Positions 47,201 through 59,300 of a stretch of DNA of 64,000 bases are shown here, piece by piece. A program made the translations under genes and the position numbers. This stretch comes from Siphonodentalium dalli. Its lineage: Eukaryota; Mollusca; Scaphopoda; Gadilida; Siphonodentaliidae. Where the stretch lies: the NCBI GenBank assembly GCA_032622095.1, contig CP136061.1, positions 48,431,797-48,495,796 of the forward strand, written 5' to 3'. Below the pieces are notes generated by a model, which worked only from the letters and a program-made list of their open reading frames with translations, did no database searches and was not told the origin of the DNA. The stretch's first letter is position 1; each line of letters begins with the position of its first letter.

Positions 47201-50200
47201 GTATACATCAATTAAAAACATAGCACCCCATATGCATTCATAGTGCAACCATTTAAACACTACTTAAGCGTATTAATGGCGAGGAACGTCGAGAGGTGAA
47301 TCGGTAATTAGCACCCCCGATGACTATTCCGAGTAACAGGAACAGGAATAAAGATATAAACTTAATTTTCTCGCGTTTTACCCAATTAAACAATACTTAT
47401 AAACATCATTGGAAAGCATGGCAGCTGCCCTTCATGAAAATTGCGACATATATGCACTAGTTTTGAGATTTCAGCGCATAAAGGCAAGGAACGTCGAGTG
47501 GTGCATCGGCCATTAGCACCCAGAAGAACGTAACAGATTCTTCATAGAAAGTCAGTGAGAAAGTCGCTAATTTGTCACAAACTAAGCAGCATCACTGCCA
47601 AATATTTATAGAAATGGGAATAGTATATATCTATCAGCCATTTCTGGTACATAGGGTGCATAGGGTACATTTGCCAGAAACATGAACAGATTCTTCGTCG
47701 AAAAACTCTTATATTTCGCAATAAACGCAATAATACCGAAAACTATTCTTACTATAAACTATGAATAATATAACACTTTCCGCCTAATTATGACAAATGT
47801 GTTGCTTTTTATGCCACATTCTGACAAATGTATTGCTTTTTATGCCGCACTCTGAACATTAAATTCGAAAAATTACTGACAGGACTGGAGTCCGGTGAAT
47901 AAATTTGCTCGGAGTAGTACTCGGGGTGCTAATTACCGATTCATCGCTCGACGTTCCTCGCCATTTATACGCTTAGTTCTCAAAAGTAGTGGTTAAATGG
48001 TTGAAATATGAATGGTGTACAATATGTATTGTTTCATTGCGTAAATTGAGAGGAAATTAAGCTTATATCTCTGTTCCTGTTCCTGTTACTCGAAATAGTC
48101 ACTTGTTACTCGGAAGCTGTCCCTGTTCCTGGTTCCGTTCCTGCTACTCGAATAGCCATCCCAGTGTGAGTGTGGGTGCTTGCGAATATAACCTACACTG
48201 GGTGAGATATGATATTCCTGCGTGTTGTGATGAATCATGATGTGACATCTGTCTAATCTCTGTCTTGGAATGATCACTTTAACGGCGTATATAATTCTAG
48301 ATATAATATAGACTCGTTTCAGACACGGAAATCGGATATTGTTGTCGATTTGATTACGCAATTGATCACGATAAATTACAATCAATTTCTGGCGATTTCC
48401 TGTAAATCCTGACATTGAGAGGATCATGTCAGATCTGATGGATTGTCCATCGTGGTCTGCTCACGCGATCAGAGGACAGCGGGATGGGATATCACCTCGC
48501 TATCTCCACACCAGCGACGAGATGTACAAAGCTTGAGTATTATACACATTGTGTATCCACGGGATACACACACGCAAAACTCGTCCATTATTTTGTAACG
48601 ACAAGACATGTAAATACGCTTATATTGTGCTGGCGACCGCTTTTAGTGAATGGCTGCGGACACACGTACCACAGTAGCGATGGCATAGTAGGTGTGACAA
48701 TTAATTATGGTAGAGTTTGGTGACAATTGGTCAACATAATTTATATGCCATAGGGAGTCGTGTCGCGCGCCGCATATTCGCACATTGAGTCGACTGACCA
48801 ATTAACCCATTGAGTTTCACCAAGGTTGATTTCTACTCATTACGTTTAGCCACATTGTATTATCTACGATACATAAAATTGCACGACCGATCGTCCAGAA
48901 TTGTCTTGTGTGTTAGCATTAAAATATAACATTGCGTGTTGAGTAACGATCAACAGCGACAAGACATTCGGTTTGATAAATCATTGAGATGTCGATCTCG
49001 ACCCTGATAGAGCTTGGAAAAGACTCCTTGTGTGAATGTGCGGCGGGCGACGTGTCTCGCTATGGCACAGGAATATGACAACCAATTGTCACCAAAATTG
49101 CACCATAATTAATTGTCACACCTACTATGCCATCGCTACTGTGATACGTGTGTCCGCAGCCAATATGTCAACAATTTCTAACATCGTGTGTCACGGTCTG
49201 GTTTATTGGGATAAGAAACGAGTGGCCAAATTGGCAATAACAATAACCGAACATAATTTAGTGTAAATGTGCCTTTACACGATTAAGCTTGCTTAATTCA
49301 GCAAGCTCAAGAGGCGAGTTGCATCGTGGAATACCATGCCATTTCATACAACTCAGCACTTTTTATTACCCATTGAGCAAGCTGTAGGGAAAGGAACCCG
49401 GCCGTTTTTTCATTCAGCATGGATCCCCCATTAATGCCAAGTAGCAGTTAAATAACAGAATTCCTCCTGATATCTGATAAAATACACATGTGTAGTTCAC
49501 AGTTTTGGAGTCTAGTTTGTAAATATATAGCCACAGACCAGTTAATTATGATGGACAGTCTGTGAAAGATGTCCTGATAAAACAGTGCTTTTAAAAGCTT
49601 GCTGGATGGTGTAATGTGAACATCCAGAATAAACCCCCTGCGGTTACCATTTGGAGCTGAATTAAGCAAGCTTAATCGTGGAATGGCACCTTAACACAGT
49701 CGTCTATGAAAATATGAGATAATGACAGTTGGTCGTGCAGTATACATCGTCCATACCAAAAGCTTTCTCGTAACCATTCAGCGGAAACAACATGATCAGA
49801 CTTAGCTGTTCCAATTTGTGATGGTTCTCAGAGATATATTTTTTGCGAACACCTTTGACTGCTCGTTGCTTTTGGAGCATACAATATGGCCTCGTGTCCC
49901 CTTGTATAGTGCATCTTCAAAGAACAATATACCTTGACAAAAACATGTTCACGGTTTATTCGACAGGATAAGTTGATTTTACAATGTTTTGGTATATAAT
50001 ATGGCATATGTTGTATATAATGTGATCTGGGGATTCGAAAATTAAGTGGGCATTTCAAAAAATCTCAATTTCAACTTATTAATTAAAAGGGGAAAATTGT
50101 TATCGTCTATAACCAATGTATGCTTTTGTACTTTAACAACACCTTTTCGTCCTGATCATATGAGAGATGTGCTCTTATTATGTAAAAACAGATATATAAA

Positions 50201-53200
50201 AACAAGTTTTTTTTAGGTAGGTCGATAAAGAGTTTGGCAGGAAATATTTGTAAAATACATTCTGCATTGTCTAGCTTATGAGCCCAACTAATGCATACGC
50301 TCAGTATGCGAGAAATTAAATAAAACAATTTTCGTTGCATATTTAAAAAAAAAAAAATTTGTGGTCGCCATATGTTGTTTTATGGTGATTTTCCTCCTAA
50401 AAATAGTTCAGCAAATGGCTACCAAAAAACTAAAATATGCAATGAAAAATTAATTTCTCGCAGACTGTCATAATTTCAGATAGTAGACAGGGAATAGAAT
50501 CGGTCGGTAGCAATATGGCAAATTGCGGAAGGTGGTTATCAATTTGGCAGCGCGTCTCTATTAATCGTGAACGTTATGTAAATGGATGTTACTGTTAAAG
50601 ACATATTATGCACTTGTTCCGGTGCGTGAAATTGATAAGTTAGTATTCGGGTACTATACCAACTGGAGGAATGTAACATTCTACTAACATTGGCGAAAAC
50701 CTGAAGCAAATCGACCATACCACTCCATAGAAACAATTGTTTGAACAAGGCTCAATTGTAAATATTTACTACTCGATTTCGGAACGCATCTATCAGCGAT
50801 AAACTAACGAAAACGATTTCACCAACGAGAGTCACTGCATTTAATTAATATATAAGAATGACTGTTTGTGTTGTCTACTTGGATATGATATACCTAAAAA
50901 TTACTACTCTGTACAAGATTATTATCCATTTCTATTTGATCACCCTACCGGGGTGTTTCACATCACTTTAATGTCGACATTATGTCCTTTTCTTTCCACT
51001 GAAATGTACGTTTGGTTATAAAGAGGGTCCTGTTCGCCTTTTTGATTGATTCATAATTAATGGTTAAAATTGAGACCTTTATCATAATGTCCATTAGACC
51101 AGATGGAGATGGCCTCTCTGTTAATATATATACCATTATATACCAATTAAACTAAGTCCTAAGCACGAGGCTTGCTAATGGTATACACCATAGTGGATGT
51201 AATAATATATTCGATTTGGATTGAAATAAATACTATTTTAACGAAGTCCTAATGTAAAAATCGTGTATCCAATTGTGGACATTGGACCTTTTCTCCGCCC
51301 TCATAATGTAAATGATAATATTAAAAAAGACTTATTCGATCATAAAGTGGGGCTTAAATTCCCGGTGGGATACGAAGTCATCTCCGAGTAATCACGCTTC
51401 AGTCGATAATTGGATTGAACAAAAATAATTATTTAAACTTCCGTTGCCGTTTCTCATATCCGGACATCCGTGTCGTCTGGTTTCCCCAAAGGAGAACCCG
51501 TTTGGGAGAGAATTCTCGTGTTTTAGTTCGACGTGACGAGTCAATATGACGAATTGTCACAATGTCAGCGTCTGGATGCACGATACAGTGTCGTGAAAGA
51601 CTCCGCTGAATGTTCAGACGTGCCGAGCTAACAGTCATGGACGTGCCGACAGGGGTGTAGACACGCCCAACATTGGTCAAAATGTTCCGTACTTGGACAT
51701 TTCATGCCTGGCACACCATAATTAAAAGTTTGGTCTCAAATGGCCATCATTTTGAAATGGTACAACATTAAGGAGTTCTTAGGCTGGAAATTTCCGATAG
51801 TGGGAAAGCTTGAAGTATACCAGTCCCAACGTAAAGGGGTGCATATATGTGACCGCCATATCAAATCCAGTCGGAAGTCGGGATTTTTTACCCTGTGCCA
51901 ATGCATTCTCTTATATATGCGAGTCGATCATAGGTCGCCTCGCATATATAAGAGAATGCATTGGCCTAACAATTTTTTACAATTTTAATAATTTGATCTT
52001 GTATTCTTTAACAGTTTTATAATTTCACCCGTACAGAGCCCCAGACAAACATGAGCAGACGACACTCTTCTAGGTGCTTCTATATATGTGTGGGGCTCCC
52101 TGCAGGGTAATGGATGTTTTTTTTATTTTATGTCCTAAAAATTGTAAGAAATATTTATTTAAAAAACATGATAAAAAATTGTTAGGCCAATGCATTCTCT
52201 TATATATGCGAGGCGACATATGGTCGACTCGCATATATAAGAGAATGCATTGGCACAGGGTAAAAAAAAATCCCGACTTCCGACTGGATTTGATATGGCG
52301 GGTCACATATGGAATTCTGCAAACCTGGGAGTCTGGTCTGGTTCTCCAGGCACGCCCCTGCTACCACTCTTTCTAATTCGTCGGCTGACGGACTGAGTGC
52401 TGTATAGTGTTCTAAGTCCCATTTTGTTTGTAGAAAACATGAGTTCCAGTGAAACTTAAAAATGTAACCGCCCGGTTTTCAAATAAATATTCCTTATTTT
52501 TGTCGTTTATACGTTGTATTTTGTTTCAAACATTGATCCGTGGTGTCGAAAAACTAATGAGTTATAATATTTTGGGTTTAAATGATAGTACCCTGCTAGC
52601 TATTCGCTGCAGCGTGTTTGCAGATAAAATAATTTGCTGAAGATTTTAGGTTTTCCCGGCAATGCTATAATGGCTACTGGGTATTTAAATCACATATCAC
52701 ATGTAAACACCATATTGTAATTAGCACTGAAATTTAGTTGACCACGTGTCACAAAATAAATTAATTAATTGGTCTTCAGCGGAGATAGGACAATATGGCA
52801 CTGACAAAAAAAAAGAGTTTTGAAGATGGAACATATTTCCATGCATATATATATATAGCCTCTCATTAAAGACATAGTATGTACTTGTTTCCATGCATAT
52901 ATATATAGCCTCTCATTAAAGACATATTATGTACTTGTTTCCATGCATATATATAGCCTCTCATTAAAGACATATTATGTACTTGTTCGGGTGCGTGAAA
53001 CTGATAAGTTAGTATTCGGGCGCTATGACAACTGGAGGAATGTAACATTCTACTAACATCGCCGAAATTTGAAGCAAATCGACCATACCACTCCATAGAA
53101 AACAACGTCAGAACTACGCTCTATTGTAAATATTTACTACTCTATATATATTCAGGACGCATCTATCGGCGATAAAATAACGAAAACGTTTCCGCCATCG

Positions 53201-55360
53201 AGAGGCACTGCATTTATTTCAGATATAAGAATGGTGGTGTGTGTTGTCAATTTGGATATTCTATTTGTAAAAATTACTACTTTGAACAGGGGGGGGGGGG
53301 TCGGAAAAAAATTTCAGGCACGTATGGCATTTTTTCCCTTTCGATCATTTTTTGTACCCACCCACCCCCACCGCCAAATTTTTTTCCGTTTTCGGCAGTT
53401 TTTTCCGACCATTTTTTGACACCCACCCCCCCCTTTTAACACTAAAACAGAGATTTGCGGGGGGAAATTCACTGTAAACAGCTGTATATGAATTTCTGTG
53501 CATACTATTTATCATGGATGTTAACATGGACATGTAAATACGAATGAGTCATTTTGAGGTCATTCGGCCAAAAAAACATGGCTGCCAGCGGCCATCTTGG
53601 TTTTCAAAATTTGCAACAAAATACAGTCAGTTTACAGTTAGAATTACATTATTTCTCTCATTCAAAGTGGGTTTGAAGCCCAACTCATTGCCAAAACACT
53701 AAAAAACAAGCAGGAATTTTTTTTTTAGTTGCGGAAAACATTGCTTGTTGGTGGCTTTGACCACCCACCCACCCCGGCATACGTGCCGGAATTTTTTTTT
53801 ATACCCCCCCCCCCCCCTGCTTTGAACAAGATTATTCTCCATTTCTATTTTACCACCCTACCGGAGTGTTTCACATCACTTTATAATTTGGTATAATGTT
53901 AGACACGATATCTGCACTGTGATTATCTTTCAAGGATCGAACGATACCAATATATCAGTTTCCGACCAAAATTTACTTAGAACACTATAATTATATAGCA
54001 ATCGGGCTCAGCCGTGGAATACTAAAGGTGAAGGTAACTGAAGAATGACATTCACCTGATACATGCGACACGTTATTAAAGGCTGACATCGCGTTTATTT
54101 GATTTGTACATAATATCTAAATAATTTAAACTGGTGAATGAATGGGGGAATGGATTTTTGTGAGCGGGAAATTTATATAACTAGCTGCTGTAGTTCTGGG
54201 TTTTTCCAGATCAAATTTGGCTGTGAGATAGCCCTGTCGTAGACTTGGGGATTTATTTTAAAAAGTAAACACATGACCTGTGATTTTTTTCTTGCATTTT
54301 CTTGAATTTGGCCGAAACGTTAACACTGTCGCCTATGGGAAACCATTTAGTTCAGTGATTCCTACAACGCAATCTTGTCGAAGGCCCATGTTACGACCAA
54401 AGAGTGAATGTTCTTCTATGTGTAGCGAACAAGCCGTTGTTATAGGATTACATATAAATAAATGCTTAATCGGAGGGGTGATCGATAGATATTGTTTGAT
54501 ATCTAATCCCAACAACAGGGGACACAAGTTCAAGATCACTATAATAAATCAAGATATATATTCAATTGGGATTAATCGAGGATTAATTTTGACTTAATAA
54601 CGGAGATATTTGAGATTTTGTTGTTACTTATTTTCAAATAAATTGACATTGTCTATTTTTATGGAACGCCATAATAATAATCAAATATCGTGTTATAGAT
54701 CGAGACACAATCTTCCTGGGATCCAATTCCGATAATTATTGTCGTGTCGCTTTATAGCTATGAGCGGCCCACATTCGATGCATAAGTGATTATATCCATG
54801 CCAAAATATGCATTCGATATAATTTTGCCTCTCGAACTAATCACTTTGCTTACGTAATCACGCTTGAGACAGATAGTAATTGCAATCGGTGTGTGCCAGA
54901 TTGTCAATCCCGAACTGACACCCGGTTTTTATGATCGAGTGCGCCCGTTGTTGCTCAAAACAAGGGGGGTAATTATCGTCTGGGTGAACTAAGTTTGTAT
55001 CGCTTATGACTCACGAAAATGTACTTACTATCTTTTGCATCGTGTCAATGGCCTGGGTGGTTTGTTCGTGTTCTGGCAACCCGTATGTATTGTTTATGGA
55101 CGTATACAAAGTGGTTCTTGTTAACTCTTCGAGCTGGGAAGAAAGAACAATGAAATTTCAGCATACACGATTTCGGGTACACAAGGTCATACCATTTATA
55201 AACATAGAAACAAGAAGCGTAGTTTATCTCGGTCACAAATTGCCAGTTCCTACATCGTGAATAGCAATTGGAAATATTCCTATTGTGTTCTGCACACACA
55301 ATCTGTCACACCAAGTGCGCTCTCTATCTCGCTCGCTCTCTATTCTCTCTCTCTCTTTTT

Positions 55361-55432
<72 letters not shown>

Positions 55433-56347
55433 CTCTCCCTCACTTCCTCTAGCGTCCTCTCTTCCTCGCTCTCTCATAATCGCCTCCACCCAGGGTTTGC
55501 ACGGCCACTTGCCGTGCCAAAGTAAAAAATAATTGACATTTGGAAAAATATTTTCATTTCGTGAAAGTTTTGCCAAATCACATTTTATATCCTGGAGAAA
55601 GTTGAACAATATTGGTGAATCAATACCATTCAATCAATACCATTCAATACCATTCAATACCATTCAATACCATTCATTTCAAAAAACTATTACAGTATCA
55701 TTGTATTAGTGGCGTTTTATAATTAGAGCTTAGGACAAGTTAACCCTTTACCCAACAAACCGGCCAAAACCGGCCAAATAAAGCTTCAACAGCCTAAAAT
55801 ATCTTCGGTCTGTCTCAATAGAACCATACAAATATGGATATCATTGGAACCGGCTCCTTGACCACATTGTGATAGTTACAGTTATGCCCTGTGCCAATGC
55901 ATTCTCTTATATATGCGAGTCGACCATAGGTCGCCTCGCATATATAAGAGAATGCATTGGCCTAAAAAAAAATCTTTTTTTAACACTTTTTACCATTTTT
56001 TCTTACATTCTTTAACAATTTTATAATTTTTAATGTGTTAAGCCAATGCATTCTCTTATATATGCGAGGCGACCTATGGTCGACTCGCATATATAAGAGA
56101 ATGCATTGGCACAGGGCCCTTCTGTTGGGTAAAGGATTAATATAAAGTTATTATACAATGTTGTGTACAGTATGTGTTTTTCTTGCAGCACAACCTGGAC
56201 GAGTACAAGAAAAACTCATACTGTACACAACATTGTATAATGACATTTTTTATTATTCATCTGTATGTTTATCCAAATTTTGGGAATAAAACTTTTGTGG
56301 TTATTTTTGGTATTTATCGGCACTTAATCTATATCTATATTTGCGAA

Positions 56348-56378
<31 letters not shown>

Positions 56379-59300
56379 GTTCTATAGAAATTCACAGGGG
56401 ACCATCTAGATGATGCCAAAGGGGTCTACTAGGAGTAGCTTTTTACGAGAAAGATAATGGTCGGGGTTAGAATTTTATAAAGTGACGCCGTTGTTGTCAG
56501 GGGCAGAAAAGGGGGAGGGGCAGAAAGAAAAAAATTGTCGCCGATTGCCACCAAACTTATATATAGTCATCCCAATAATATGAGGAATCTAATGGCGTGG
56601 TTTAAATATGGCAAAAGTCGCGCCGTTCGCGTCAGGGGTGCCCGGAAAGGGGGGCAGATTTGTTCTATGTTGCCGATTGCCACGAAACTTACATATAATC
56701 ATCCCCATGATATGAAGAATCCAACGGTGTGGTTTAAATATGTCAAAAGTGGCGTTGTTTGTGTCAGGGATGAACGGAAGGGGAGAGGGGCACCAAAATT
56801 GATAAAACTAATTTTAACGCCGATTTCCACCAAATTGATATATATTCTTCTTCATGATACAAGGAATCTAATTGTGTGATTTAACAACGCCAAATTGTTG
56901 TTTTTGGATGAGAGATTGGGAGGGGGTGGGCACTAAATTTGATAATAAGTCGCCGATTGCCACCACACTTATACAAAATCATCCACATGGTATGATGAGT
57001 CTAATGGTGTGGCTTTTATCTGCCAAATGTGGTCTCATTCGAGTCAGGGTTGCATTGAAAGGGACAGGGCACCAAAATTGATGCACAATTTTTTTTACGC
57101 CAATTTCCACCAAATTGATACACGTTCTTATCCATGATACGAGGAATCTAATCGTGATTTAAAGACACCATAGTGGTGCTGTTTGGGTGAGATGTGGAGA
57201 GGGGAGGGATTGGCACCAAATTTGATAACAAAAATTATCACCAAACTTATAAACAATCATCTCCATGATACCAGGAGTGTAATCGTGTGGTTTAAGGATG
57301 TCACAAGTGGGGCCATTCGAGTCAGGGGTGTATAGAGATGAGAGGGACACACAAAATTATATCTATATGTTTAGTGCCGATTTCCACCAGATTGATACAT
57401 AGTATTCTCCGTGATACGAGGAATCTTATCGTGTGGTTTAGATACACCAAATTGGTGCCCTATGGGTGAGAGATATGGGGACCTTAAGTTTGATACGAAT
57501 TTGTATACTCGCCAATTTTCACCCATTTCATATGTATGCATCTCTAATCTCTAATGAGTCTTAGTGTGTGCAGCTTGAGTCCGAAATAGGGACGGGGGGG
57601 GGGGGGGGGTCACTAAAACTGATACAAAATATTTTTGGTACCAATTACCATCAAATTCAGACACGTTCTTCTCAAATGATACAAGAAATAAAATCATTCT
57701 GTCTGTCTGTCTTTTTGTCTGTCTGTGTGCGTTCTATATATAACTTCACGCGGTACAATCGAGATGGCACCAAGGCGTTCTAAGAGGGGTAACTGTTTAC
57801 AAGGAAGATAATGGTGCGGGTTAAAATTTTCTAAAATGACGCTGTTGTTGGGGTGGGGGGGGGGGAATTAAAAAAATATGGTGAAATAGTTTTGTCGCTG
57901 ATTTCCACCAAACGAATACATAACCACCTTCGCAATATGGCGTTGTTCGAGTCAGCGTTGCGTCAACAATTGATTTAATAAACCAAATTCCACCAAATTC
58001 ATACACATTTTTCTCTAATGATATACCATGAATTAAATCACATTTGGTGTCGTTTGCGTCACGGATGGCGAGCGGATATGCACTATCATTGATAAGATTG
58101 CTATTCGCCGATATCCACATATAAGTTATACACAGTCACCAGGCCATCTCCATATCATTTTAAGTAGTTGGGCGTTCACATTTCACAATCCCGACATAAT
58201 TATGGTGACCCACATAAGTCACTTGAACAATTATATCTTCATAACAGTCATATTTATATGGGAATGGCAATCAAGGCATTCACACAATGAGCTAGCAAAA
58301 AGAGATAACTAGAAGAAGCATTAAACGTATATTTATCATTCTATTAAAGAGATACATATATTCGTGCAAACTGAGAGACCTCGAACCGTCAGAGGATTGC
58401 ATATATATAATAACAAAATTGAGTCTGTTCCATTCAATACAGTTTCCACAAAAAGTTACAATTTGTCAAGAGATATGGAAGGCCTATTCAAAAATAGTGG
58501 TCACAGTGTGCAGTCAAATATAGTTTCTTCTGATATACAAGAAAATGCAGTTAGTAGCACACGACTTTTCAGGATCCTACCAATACTGACATCTGACAAG
58601 GGGTTTAGAACAGACTCATCGACTGACATAAACAACTCAAAATCTCGCTCTGTGCCTGGCACATGTAGCTGATATATGTGCGCAGCAACATTTCGTTTAA
58701 ACTAAGAATATTTAGCCAATATATAGCACCATGAACAGAGGAGCACCTGGAAATTTCTTTGAAACATCTGTATCTTCATGGATATATGATAGCCAGGTGT
58801 CCTCGATATCATAGTCCAACCCACTAGATTGATTGATACATCTCAATATGTAAAACCCAATTATCATCTTTTATCGCACTAATGTGTTTATGATGTTCAT
58901 GTATCATATTATAACGTCTAATGTATACGCAGTTGTAAATAAATAAATACTTCATAATTGGTGGAACGGATTAATCGCGATAAACAGAATGACAATTGAC
59001 AAGGTGAGCCACTACTTATATTCCATGACTGTAATAATCATGTTTTGTGATGCTATTTGAATATATCATTTATGAGAAAACGTATAACACTTTAAGCAAG
59101 AGCATTCTCTATTCCCAACAAATATCCACAGCATACATTAACCTGGGCAACGCCGGGTAACCCTGCTAGTTCTCTATAAAAGCCTGTATTTGATCAGCAG
59201 AAAGCATGATTTGCAAGAGTAAGCACGGAAATAAAAAAAAACTCAATGCGGAAGTGAAACGTCTGCTAAATCCACCAGTGTTGTGCGCCACCACAATTTC

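Larger units (their letters stand above)
56328..59171 (+). mobile_element. Helitron-like element (2.8 kb)
   Basis: The 5' end A|TCTATATCTATATTTGCG precedes a (CTGT)n run. The 3' end has hairpin-like CCTGGGCAACGCCGGGTAAC, then CCTGCTAG|T. The interior is a tandem series of ~120-145-bp units containing CGCCGATT(G/T)CCACCAAA and AT(G/A)ATA..AG(G/A)AATCTAAT. A second 5'-like segment begins near 57690 (CTGTCTGTCT..., GTTCTATATATAACTTCACG), parallel to 56345-56400. No Rep/helicase was found. Confidence 0.7.

Noticed and set aside
55257-55633. Ser/Leu-rich and Arg/Glu-rich ORFs
   Set aside because: Translation of a CT microsatellite.
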